From: Algoriphagus sp. NG3 | GTDB lineage: Bacteria > Bacteroidota > Bacteroidia > Cytophagales > Cyclobacteriaceae | NCBI RefSeq assembly: GCF_034119865.1 | Contig: NZ_CP139421.1 | Coordinates: 186,001-250,000, forward strand | Length of the DNA stretch: 64,000 nt | Direction of reading: 5' to 3' | Shown: positions 25,318-32,516 of the stretch, piece by piece | How positions within the stretch are numbered: position 1 is the first letter of the stretch | Layout of the letters: each line of letters starts with the position of its first letter | Program-made: the position numbers and the translations under genes | The notes under the pieces: generated by a model | Database searches by the model: none | Seen by the model: the letters and a program-made list of their open reading frames with translations, nothing else | What the model was told of the DNA's origin: nothing

Positions 25318-25572
25318 ATGAGTTTACAGGAAGAAATAAAAATTCAGCTGATAGAGCAGTTAAATCTGGAAGATTTGACTCCGGGGGATATTACTGATGA
25401 CCAACCGCTTTTCGGCGATGCCGGTATCGGTCTGGATTCTATAGATGCCTTGGAGATTATCGTAATGTTGGACAACCACTTTGGGGTGGTGCTGGATAGT
25501 CCGGAACAAGGTAGGGAAGTCTTCAAATCGGTAAATTCACTCGCAAACTTTATAGAAAAAAGCCGGGCTTGA
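25318..25572 (+). CDS. Acyl carrier protein 2
   Basis: An 84-residue carrier protein with phosphopantetheine serine in GIGLDSIDALEIIVMLD (about residue 41). The sequence differs strongly from ACP 1 at 21653. It sits between the half ketosynthase and the third full ketosynthase and overlaps the latter's TTG start by 4 nt. It may serve a separate step such as starter loading. Start is ATG 25318, 18 bp after the preceding stop. Confidence 0.92.
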   Translation: MSLQEEIKIQLIEQLNLEDLTPGDITDDQPLFGDAGIGLDSIDALEIIVMLDNHFGVVLDSPEQGREVFKSVNSLANFIEKSRA

Positions 25573-26747
25573 CAGCAGTAAATATTACAGGACTAGGAGT
25601 GGTAAGTGCATTGGGTAAAGGCGCACAGCACCACAGCGACCAACTCAGATCAGGGGTGGTGGGCATCCGCCAGCACCAAATAGATCAGATAGTCCTGTAT
25701 GCAGGGAGAGTAAGTTATTCCAATCGCCAATTATCGGCTTTGTGTGAAGTGCCATTTTCGGAATATATATCCAGAACTGCCTGGCTTGGGCTATTGGCTG
25801 CGAAGGAAGCTCTGGGCAACTTAGCTTCTGATTCTAAAATCCCAGCAGCTTTCATCAATGGCAGCACAGTAGGGGGTATGGATCTGAGCGAGCAGTATTT
25901 CAAAGCTGTAAGTAGAGGAGAGCTGGGGGATACTGGACTTTTTCAGATGCACGATCTCGGTGCAAATACCGATTTTATAGCCAGTAATTTAGTGCATTTT
26001 GACTATGTCAATACCTTGTCTACAGCCTGTTCTTCTGCGGCGAATGCAATTATGCAAGGGGCTCAGCTCATCAGTTCAGGAGAATACCATCGGGTCTTGG
26101 TAGGAGGTACTGATGCCTTGTGCAATTTTACAATCGAGGGATTTAAGGCACTCATGGTGTATGATCCCGAATTGTGCCAGCCATTTGATATCAACCGGCG
26201 CGGATTGAATCTGGGAGAGGGTGCAGCATACCTGCTTTTGGAAAGCGACAAAGGGATGAAGGAAAGTGGTAATTCCTGTATCGCAAAACTATCAGGATGG
26301 GCAAACCGGAATGATGCTTTTCATAATACAGGAACTTCCCCTGAGGGAATAGGCGCTCAGAAAGCCATGCGTGCAGCGCTAGAGATAGCCCGGCTTTCTG
26401 TCGCAGATATAGATTATATCAATGCTCACGGCACAGGAACCCCAACGAATGATTCTTCAGAACTGGCTGCTATGGAATCGGTTTTCGGGGGGCAGCTTCC
26501 GGACTTTAGCTCTACCAAAGGTGCGACAGGCCATACATTGGCTGCTTCAGGTGCTATAGAAGCCGTGATTTCAATTAGTAGCATACTAGAAAACTGTGCC
26601 TTTGGTACCGTTGGTATAAGTCATCCCATGACTAGTTCTAAAGCACTACTGACAAGGCCAAAATCCAAAGAAATACGCCATGTGATGTCAAATTCCTTTG
26701 GTTTTGGAGGGAATTCCACCTCATTGATTTTCTCCAAAAATAGATGA
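25569..26747 (+). CDS. Beta-ketoacyl-ACP synthase 3
   Basis: A 392-residue ketosynthase with the full triad: Cys144 in LSTACSSAANAI, one histidine in INAHGTGTPTND, the other in KGATGHTLAASGAIEAV; the SNSFGFGGNS gate is at the end. The spacing and CSSAANAI motif resemble KS-alpha-type enzymes that work with a chain-length factor. The next gene encodes exactly such a degenerate partner. The start is TTG at 25569 overlapping the ACP 2 stop (TTGA), and the ATG of the partner overlaps its own stop by 4 nt. Confidence 0.92.
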   Translation: MTAVNITGLGVVSALGKGAQHHSDQLRSGVVGIRQHQIDQIVLYAGRVSYSNRQLSALCEVPFSEYISRTAWLGLLAAKEALGNLASDSKIPAAFINGSTVGGMDLSEQYFKAVSRGELGDTGLFQMHDLGANTDFIASNLVHFDYVNTLSTACSSAANAIMQGAQLISSGEYHRVLVGGTDALCNFTIEGFKALMVYDPELCQPFDINRRGLNLGEGAAYLLLESDKGMKESGNSCIAKLSGWANRNDAFHNTGTSPEGIGAQKAMRAALEIARLSVADIDYINAHGTGTPTNDSSELAAMESVFGGQLPDFSSTKGATGHTLAASGAIEAVISISSILENCAFGTVGISHPMTSSKALLTRPKSKEIRHVMSNSFGFGGNSTSLIFSKNR

Positions 26748-27658
26748 ATAGACTATATATCCACCAAGCAATTTCCATATCAGCCCAAGGTTTTTGGGAG
26801 GGATTTTCTGTGCCGGATTTGAGAGAGTATTTAGTAGCTTTCAAAGCTGCTGATGCTGACTACAAAGCTGTGATCCCGGCCACATCACTCCGAAGAATGT
26901 CTAAAATTACCAAGATGGCGCTGCTTTGTGGTTTGACTGTTTCAGGAAATTCAACGCTTGATTGGGATGCAATTATTGTGGGGACTGGACTTGGCAATTT
27001 GGCCGATACAGAGAAGTTTCTGCTGAACAGTTTTTCCCAAACTGGATTGGTTTCTCCTACTGCTTTTACCCAGTCCAGCCATAATACCCTCTCAGGGCAA
27101 CTTGCTTTGCAGCTGAAAAACCATGGCTATAATATGACGCATGTGCAGCGAAGCCTTTCTTTTGAAAATGCGCTGAAAGATGCAGCTCTTCAGTGCAAGC
27201 TTGGTTCTAAGAATATTCTACTTGGTGCTGCAGATGAGCACATTCCCTTGCTTGATAGTTTGGCTCAGGATATGGGCTATTCAGATGAGGAGATTTCGGG
27301 ATTTGGTGAAGGAGCTTCCTTTTTTCACTTAAGTGAAGTAAGGTCTACTGGTGTTTTTGTTCAAGATATTTCGGTGCAATCATCGGAAGTAAAGCCTTTG
27401 GATGTTTTGGATGAGTTTCTTCGCAAAAATCAGGTGGACAAGGATGTCTGCTTGATTATTACTACAAACGATAAGCTTCATGGAATCACTATGCAGCAGA
27501 GATCAGTCCCAAACCTGGCAGGAAAATACATGACTTCATCAGGACTGGGGATGCATTTGGGATGTTTTTACCTGGCGAAGAAAGAATGCAGACATGTAGT
27601 AATCGTTAATAACAGCTCAACCAGAGGGTTGGGCCTAATACTGCTTGCTTATGACTAA
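26744..27658 (+). CDS. Chain-length-factor-like degenerate ketosynthase
   Basis: A 304-residue ketosynthase homologue lacking the catalytic apparatus. Around the position of the nucleophile it reads MTHVQRSLSFENAL, so Gln135 probably stands where active enzymes have Cys, the same replacement seen in type II polyketide chain-length factors (KS-beta). The two active-site histidine motifs are not recognisable, and the C-terminus (YMTSSGLGMHLGCFYLA, VVIVNNSSTRGLGLILL) keeps only the fold. With a 4-nt overlap to ketosynthase 3 it most likely forms a heterodimer with it and helps set polyene length. Its stop overlaps the deacetylase start by 14 nt. Confidence 0.8.
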   Translation: MNRLYIHQAISISAQGFWEGFSVPDLREYLVAFKAADADYKAVIPATSLRRMSKITKMALLCGLTVSGNSTLDWDAIIVGTGLGNLADTEKFLLNSFSQTGLVSPTAFTQSSHNTLSGQLALQLKNHGYNMTHVQRSLSFENALKDAALQCKLGSKNILLGAADEHIPLLDSLAQDMGYSDEEISGFGEGASFFHLSEVRSTGVFVQDISVQSSEVKPLDVLDEFLRKNQVDKDVCLIITTNDKLHGITMQQRSVPNLAGKYMTSSGLGMHLGCFYLAKKECRHVVIVNNSSTRGLGLILLAYD

Positions 27659-28382
27659 AATGCATGTAGTCATGATTGCTGTAGCTATAGTAGCTTTAGC
27701 TATTTTGCTTACCCCTGTATCCAATTTTTATTTGTTGGCCTTGGTGCTGGGAATCTTTTTGTTTTTCGGAGCAATGTCACTCAGGATTGGAGCTCAGTTT
27801 TTTCTGAACTCTATACTCACCACAAGTGAAGGTAATGTCTTGCTTAGTTTTGATGATGGGCCTGATCCGGTGAATACTCCCTTGATTCTGGATATTCTGA
27901 AAAAGCACAACGTAACATCAGTGTTTTTTCTAATTGGTAAAAAAGTTAAGGGAAATGAGGTTCTCGTCAGGAGAATACATGAAGAAGGTCATTTACTGGG
28001 GAGTCATTCGTTTAGCCATGCTCCCACTATGGGCTTTTGGAACAGAGAAAAAACAACAGCCGATATAGGGGATGGGCATGCTGAACTGCTGAAAATCATC
28101 CCTCAAGCGGGAAATCTGTACAGGCCTCCCTTCGGAGTGACTAATCCCGCAATAGCTTACGCAATCAGAAAGTGTGGATTGCAATCTGTGGGTTGGACTG
28201 TAAGGAGTTTTGACACCATACGTAAGGAGCCTTCAGAAATGCTAAATAGACTTAAGCGCAGCATAAAGGGATCGGATATTGTACTGATGCACGATACCCA
28301 GCCACACACCATTTCGATCTTAGACCCACTGATCTTGGAACTGAAAAAAAGAAAATTGACTTTGAAAGCTGAATTGAATTAA
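27645..28382 (+). CDS. Membrane-anchored polysaccharide deacetylase (NodB domain)
   Basis: A 245-residue protein with two N-terminal hydrophobic segments (about residues 5-22 and 27-45) and a carbohydrate esterase 4 domain. The metal and catalytic Asp motif is SFDDGPDP, the zinc-binding H-x3-H is HSFSH, and RPPFGVTNPAIAYAI and VLMHDTQPHT are the later family motifs. CE4 enzymes remove N-acetyl groups from amino sugars. A deacetylase of this type is a steady but unexplained member of flexirubin clusters, perhaps acting on a glycolipid carrier or head group. Its stop is directly followed by the LolA-like gene. Confidence 0.85.
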   Translation: MLMTKMHVVMIAVAIVALAILLTPVSNFYLLALVLGIFLFFGAMSLRIGAQFFLNSILTTSEGNVLLSFDDGPDPVNTPLILDILKKHNVTSVFFLIGKKVKGNEVLVRRIHEEGHLLGSHSFSHAPTMGFWNREKTTADIGDGHAELLKIIPQAGNLYRPPFGVTNPAIAYAIRKCGLQSVGWTVRSFDTIRKEPSEMLNRLKRSIKGSDIVLMHDTQPHTISILDPLILELKKRKLTLKAELN

Positions 28383-28988
28383 ATGCGCTTGACTATCTCT
28401 ATTCTATTGGTTTTTGTACTTTCTATTGCTGCTTTTGGGCAGCAGGCGGGGGCTGATTTTGCTATCAGACTTCAGAATCATTACGGATCTGTAAATTCGA
28501 TCACAGCTGATTTCACACAACTGAAACAAAGTGCGCTTTTTGATGCCCCTTTGATTTCAAAAGGCCTTTTTTACTTTGAAAGCCCAGACAAAATCCGCTG
28601 GGAGCAGCAGGAGCCATCTGCATCTTACTTTGTAATCACTAAGGATCAGGTAATACAGTATGACGGTGAGTCAGTGAAGAAGTCTTCAGGACTGAACATG
28701 CAGATGAGTATTTTTCGGCAATTTATAATGAGTACCATTGATGGGTCTATTCTAAGTGATAAGGCATTCGATAAGGAATATCAGTCTACAAATGGCAAGA
28801 TGTACATCACATTGATGCCTTTAGATAAGCGCATGGCTAAGCGACTGCAAAAAATCGAGTTGAAATTTGACGAAAAATCCCTGCTTCTAGATCAGCTGAA
28901 AATGTTTGAGAACGCAGATGATTTTACAGAAATCACTTTTACCGATCAGAAAGTAAATGCTGAAATACCACCTGCAATTTTTCAATAG
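28383..28988 (+). CDS. LolA-like outer-membrane lipoprotein carrier
   Basis: A 201-residue periplasmic protein with a signal peptide (residues 1 to about 20, ending near AFGQQ). Its LolA-type half-barrel is recognisable from VNSITADFTQLKQS and SKGLFYFESPDKIRWEQ. The housekeeping LolA moves lipoproteins between membranes. A dedicated copy inside aryl-polyene clusters is thought to carry the hydrophobic product to the outer membrane. Together with the MMPL fusion this gives a plausible export route: flip or extract at the inner membrane, then ferry across the periplasm. The start ATG follows the deacetylase stop directly and its stop abuts the next ATG. Confidence 0.87.
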   Translation: MRLTISILLVFVLSIAAFGQQAGADFAIRLQNHYGSVNSITADFTQLKQSALFDAPLISKGLFYFESPDKIRWEQQEPSASYFVITKDQVIQYDGESVKKSSGLNMQMSIFRQFIMSTIDGSILSDKAFDKEYQSTNGKMYITLMPLDKRMAKRLQKIELKFDEKSLLLDQLKMFENADDFTEITFTDQKVNAEIPPAIFQ

Positions 28989-29363
28989 ATGAAGCAATCC
29001 GTACTAGATCAAACCCTCGATATTTCCATCCATTTACAAGGAGAATCAGAGTCTGTTTTGGTGGTGAAAATCCAGGCGGTAAGTCCTGTGTTTGAAGGGC
29101 ATTTTCCAAGCAATCCTATTCTGCCAGGGGTCATCATGGTGGAGGCGGTGAGGGTTTCTTTGGCCAGACTTTTTCAAAAAGAGTTTCAGCTTAAGACAGC
29201 GTTGAACATCAAATTTCTTGCTGTGCTTAACCCTTTGGAGTATCAGGAAGTACAACTGACTATTCAGCATTCTGAGGAGGGTGAAGGTATGAAAGTCGAT
29301 GCAAATCTCACTAGCGGAAATACTGTTTTCTTTAAAATGAAAGGTATATACCAGAGGATTTGA
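28989..29363 (+). CDS. FabZ/FabA-like 3-hydroxyacyl-ACP dehydratase
   Basis: A 124-residue single hotdog. FEGHFPSNPILPGVIMVEAV is the family signature and contains the catalytic His and Glu. The rest is a short sheet ending in FFKMKGIYQ. Similar small proteins occur as second dehydratases in aryl-polyene clusters, giving the pathway two dehydratases (see 22773-23204), either as a heterodimer or for different steps. The start ATG is directly after the LolA gene stop; the next gene's ATG shares one base of its TGA. Confidence 0.88.
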   Translation: MKQSVLDQTLDISIHLQGESESVLVVKIQAVSPVFEGHFPSNPILPGVIMVEAVRVSLARLFQKEFQLKTALNIKFLAVLNPLEYQEVQLTIQHSEEGEGMKVDANLTSGNTVFFKMKGIYQRI

Positions 29364-30499
29364 TGGAGAAGAAAGTCTGTATTATCATCCCCACCTACAA
29401 CAATGCCGGTACACTCAGGAAAGTGATTTCAGAGGTGTTATCAGTGGGCACCTATTTGCTGGTAGTCAATGATGGCTCTACGGATGATACGGGGAGTATC
29501 CTTAAGGAATATCCAGGGTTGGATTACCTCAGTTTTTCCGCAAATCAAGGAAAGGGAATGGCTTTAAGGGCAGGCTTTGAGCGGGCAGAGGCTCTTGGTT
29601 TTGATTATGCGATCACATTGGATTCGGATGGGCAGCATGAGCCGGATAATATCTTGGACCTATTGGCTGAGCTTGAGCATCTGGAAGAGGAAACTGTGCT
29701 GATGGGCTCCAGGAATATGGCTCAGGATGGTATTCCCAAGAAAAGTAGTTTTGGGAACAGCTTCAGCAATTTTTGGTTTTGGGTGGATACAGGAATCAAG
29801 CTTTCTGATACTCAAACGGGGTTCAGGGCATACCCATTGACAGCTATTACGAGAAAGAAGTGGTTTACCCGAAAGTTTGAATTTGAAATAGAGGTAATCG
29901 TGCGGTTGGCATGGGAGGGCATCCCCGTAAAGGAAGTGCCTATCCGTGTGAATTATCCGGAAGATCGGGTCAGCCATTTCAGACCCTTTACTGATTTTGC
30001 CAGGATATCTGTTTTAAATACTGTTTTGTTTATAATGGCCTTGGTTTACTATGCGCCCAAGCGCTTGTTTTTCACCAAGGGAGACCGGAATATTTTCACC
30101 CTGATCCGAAGGGAGTTTCTGAGGCATCAGGATGATCCTGTGCATATGGCTGGTTCGGTTGGCTTGGGCTTGTTTTTTGGGGTTTTTCCTATTTGGGGAT
30201 TTCAGATGATAGCAGCATTTTTTGTAGCGAGTTTGTTGAAGCTGAACCGGGTATTGGTGCTTACCTTTTCCAATATTAGTTTGCCACCGATGATTCCGGT
30301 GATCATTCTCGCAAGTTACTTTTTTGGGAGCTTCTTCGTGAGAGAAAAAGTGCTGATTCCAGACTTTGCTGAGATCACGATGGAGACGATTTATCTCCAA
30401 CTCCACCAATACCTGGTGGGAGCTGTGATTTTATCGGGTGTGCTCGGGATAGTTGGTTTTTGTTTTACTTATTTGCTCATGAAGATTAGGGGGAAGTGA
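29363..30499 (+). CDS. Glycosyltransferase family 2 fused to DUF2062 membrane domain
   Basis: A 378-residue protein. The N-terminal GT-A domain has IIIPTYNNAGTL, the nucleotide-sugar motif VVNDGSTDDTG, the DSDGQH metal-binding motif and LMGSRN, placing it with dolichol-phosphate-mannose-synthase-like enzymes. Residues about 240-375 are a DUF2062 domain with several membrane helices. It probably adds a sugar to a lipid carrier or to the pigment at the inner membrane. The ATG at 29363 overlaps the upstream stop by one base (TGATG) and is preferred over the TTG three bases earlier. It is the last gene of the operon; no convincing terminator hairpin follows. Confidence 0.88.
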   Translation: MEKKVCIIIPTYNNAGTLRKVISEVLSVGTYLLVVNDGSTDDTGSILKEYPGLDYLSFSANQGKGMALRAGFERAEALGFDYAITLDSDGQHEPDNILDLLAELEHLEEETVLMGSRNMAQDGIPKKSSFGNSFSNFWFWVDTGIKLSDTQTGFRAYPLTAITRKKWFTRKFEFEIEVIVRLAWEGIPVKEVPIRVNYPEDRVSHFRPFTDFARISVLNTVLFIMALVYYAPKRLFFTKGDRNIFTLIRREFLRHQDDPVHMAGSVGLGLFFGVFPIWGFQMIAAFFVASLLKLNRVLVLTFSNISLPPMIPVIILASYFFGSFFVREKVLIPDFAEITMETIYLQLHQYLVGAVILSGVLGIVGFCFTYLLMKIRGK

Positions 30500-30570
30500 A
30501 CGGGGAGGGCTTTTCGAAGTATCCCTAATCGTGTGTCATTCATAACATTGTATTAATATCCAATTAATCC

Positions 30571-30594
30571 CTACTGGGTATCTTTACCCTATGT
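30571..30594. promoter_or_regulatory. CTACTGGGTATC motif upstream of AraC gene
   Basis: CTACTGGGTATC at 30571-30582 is followed by TTTACCCTATGTCA, giving a short GGGTA/TACCC hairpin. The same dodecamer occurs at 36378-36389 before the OmpA-domain gene, also followed by ACCCTGTCA. Two identical 12-mers in front of genes in 6 kb is unexpected by chance; the meaning is unknown. Confidence 0.35.
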
Positions 30595-30685
30595 CAGAAC
30601 GGGAGGGATACGCAAGTGTGATGAATGTACTTTGCCGGATCCAGTGGGTTTCTGATCAGATGCCATCAATTACAAATTATTCGAC

Positions 30686-31771
30686 ATGGGTATAATACTC
30701 GCTGTTGTCACTTTGCAAGCGCTCACCAGCGGTTTGTTGATTTATCTCAACAAGCGCTTTAAAGGGGAAGATCTTTATCTGAGCATATTGTTTGGGGTTA
30801 TCTTTATTCATTTGGTATATAAGGGTGCGTTGCTTGTTTTTTTTGAGGATAGGGAAATATTCGAAAAATTGCATGGCTGTTTTTCCTTGCTCTATGGCCC
30901 ACTGCTTTATTTTTATAGCCGTTCTATTTTTAGTAAACCTATCAGTTATCGGTTGTTTCTAGCCCATGGTATCCCGTTTTTCACAGGATTGGGACTGAAT
31001 GTCATGATGCTGGTTTTTCTTTTTATAGAGACAGACTTCCAGAAGATAATGGAGTTTTATCATCAATTGACCCAGTGGCTGGTGTTTATGTCTTTCACCG
31101 CTTATGGTTTGTATTGTTTTTATACGTTGACTTCCATCAGAGGTTCTTGGGCTCTGAAGCAAAAGGTGTTGGTTTCCAAGATAATAGCCGGAAGTTTTTT
31201 GTTCCTTTCTCTCCTGATTTTGATAGGCTTTGCATCTAAGATCTTTGGCTTTACTATCAGTATAAATATGCGTTATATCTATTTCTTGATGATGTTGGGA
31301 ATGTTTTTTTCGGTATTACAGATCAGAATGCGCTTGTTGTTGTCCAAGGAAAATAAAAATGCCGAGGAAAGCCAATTGGCTATAATCCCACAATCGAAAT
31401 ATAAAAACTCAAAAATCAAGGAAGAGGAACTGGAAGAGGTGATGGTACGGATACGGGCATTTTTTGCAAGTAACAAACCTTATCTGGATCAGGACTATAG
31501 CCTAGATCAACTGGCGAATGATACTGGATTTCCCAAGCTCAAAATCACCCAGGCATTGAACTTACATCTGGGACAGAATTTTTATCAATTCATCAATACA
31601 GCCCGGATTGAAGAGTCCAAACTTTTGCTTCAAAACCCAACGGAAGAGAATCTTACACTGGTAGGATATGAAGCGGGTTTTAAATCAAAATCCACATTTT
31701 ACAAGTATTTCAAAGAGGCCACAGGCTCAAGTCCAAACGACTATAAAAAGTCGTTTCAAGTGGTGAGCTGA
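30686..31771 (+). CDS. AraC-family regulator with N-terminal membrane domain
   Basis: A 361-residue protein with about seven hydrophobic helices in residues 1-215 and, after a charged linker, a C-terminal AraC/XylS double helix-turn-helix (about 255-358). The first HTH is SLDQLANDTGFPKLKITQALN, and the second is around TLVGYEAGFKSKSTFYKYFKEATGSSPNDYKK with the family signature. Membrane-tethered AraC proteins of this architecture are common in Bacteroidota, but few have known ligands. It stands alone between the pigment operon and a repeat-filled spacer. The nearest candidate targets are the TonB receptor/phosphatase pair or the OmpA gene, which shares a 12-bp upstream motif. Confidence 0.88.
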   Translation: MGIILAVVTLQALTSGLLIYLNKRFKGEDLYLSILFGVIFIHLVYKGALLVFFEDREIFEKLHGCFSLLYGPLLYFYSRSIFSKPISYRLFLAHGIPFFTGLGLNVMMLVFLFIETDFQKIMEFYHQLTQWLVFMSFTAYGLYCFYTLTSIRGSWALKQKVLVSKIIAGSFLFLSLLILIGFASKIFGFTISINMRYIYFLMMLGMFFSVLQIRMRLLLSKENKNAEESQLAIIPQSKYKNSKIKEEELEEVMVRIRAFFASNKPYLDQDYSLDQLANDTGFPKLKITQALNLHLGQNFYQFINTARIEESKLLLQNPTEENLTLVGYEAGFKSKSTFYKYFKEATGSSPNDYKKSFQVVS

Positions 31772-31966
31772 GCTATCCAGACCTTAGGTGTCTTCAATTG
31801 TGGTCAAACTTTTTGAGCAGCTTGAATGGAAGGGAGTAAAAGGTTAGTGTAGTTGGGTATTTTCTGCCTTTTTTTCAAAAAGTCTAGAAGAACTGGTTAG
31901 CATTAAAAAAGATCAGTTCTAAAAGCAGGGGAGGGATCGTGATGTTTTACTATGTAGTAAACTAGG

Positions 31967-32265
31967 GTTTGACCACCTTGCTCTCAAAGTGTTTACCAGA
32001 GATATAGGAGTGCCCCAGGATTTACCGATCGTGCCGTTGGCACTCTTGACAGATTCATTCGGATTTCTCAACCCTGAATTTCGCTTTGCTGCATTCAGGG
32101 CGGTTACCTGTTGTGCCTTTGGCACAAACGCTCAACTTAACTAATTTCTGGCATGAATGATTTCCCTTACCAAAGGTAAGGCCTGTAAATGCCCAGAATG
32201 CAATTCTGGGTTAATGATATAATTGATATGTTTTTCAGAGTGCCAACGGCACGATCAGTAATGTA
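31967..32265. repeat. Dispersed hairpin repeat, copy 1
   Basis: About 299 bp similar along its length to 61187-61604. It contains five perfect inverted repeats, all with 3-nt loops: GTGCC-GTT-GGCAC (32031-32043), TTGTGCC-TTT-GGCACAA (32111-32127), CCTTACC-AAA-GGTAAGG (32165-32181), CCCAGAAT-GCA-ATTCTGGG (32192-32210) and GTGCC-AAC-GGCAC (32240-32252). No reading frame is conserved between the copies. The architecture is like REP/BIME elements. Confidence 0.85.
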
Positions 32266-32273
32266 AAGCTAGT

Positions 32274-32357
32274 TGGGATCAATCCCCCTGGGTATGCGTC
32301 CCACTGTATTAGCCCAAGCCGAAGAAAAGGTGGTGAATAACGGAGTGAAAACTCCTA
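32274..32357 (+). promoter_or_regulatory. Possible structured RNA leader before the TonB receptor
   Basis: A GC-rich block of short complementary runs (GGGATCAATCCC, GGGTATGCGTCCC, then CCCACTGTATTAGCCCAAGCC) is followed by a GGAGT-GAAA-ACTCC tetraloop hairpin at about 32340. The order GGGA...AATCC...CCCACTGT loosely recalls the core of cobalamin riboswitches, but the B12 box and the usual length are absent. It may be a structured 5' leader of the downstream receptor mRNA or simply another degenerate repeat. Confidence 0.25.
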
Positions 32358-32516
32358 CATTATCTCTGTTAATTTTTTCATAACTATTTGATAATTCTGT
32401 TTATATATCTGTTAATCAGGTCGTTAAATTCTATTCTTACTGAGAAAAGTACTCGTAAATTTATACGGACGACAACTGATTTCCAGATGCATAGGTTTGT
32501 TAAAAATTTTAAACCT

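Larger units (their letters stand above)
31772..32516. other. Long intergenic spacer with repeat element and structured leader
   Basis: This 745-bp gap holds no gene. From 31967 to 32265 it contains copy 1 of a dispersed hairpin repeat. From 32274 to about 32345 there is a GC-rich segment with several short inverted repeats. The last 170 bp is AT-rich and should contain the TonB-receptor promoter. An open frame runs in phase into the receptor gene from 32388, but its first 43 codons are not a signal peptide and are judged to be untranslated. Confidence 0.6.

Noticed and set aside
24733..27658. Reading the half-ketosynthase and Gln-type ketosynthase as pseudogenes
   Set aside because: Frames are intact, starts are coupled to neighbours, and non-catalytic KS partners are expected in this kind of pathway.
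32388..32516. Upstream extension of the TonB receptor frame by 43 codons
   Set aside because: The extension contains no signal peptide, and the ATG at 32517 is followed directly by a canonical one ending in FVANAQ.
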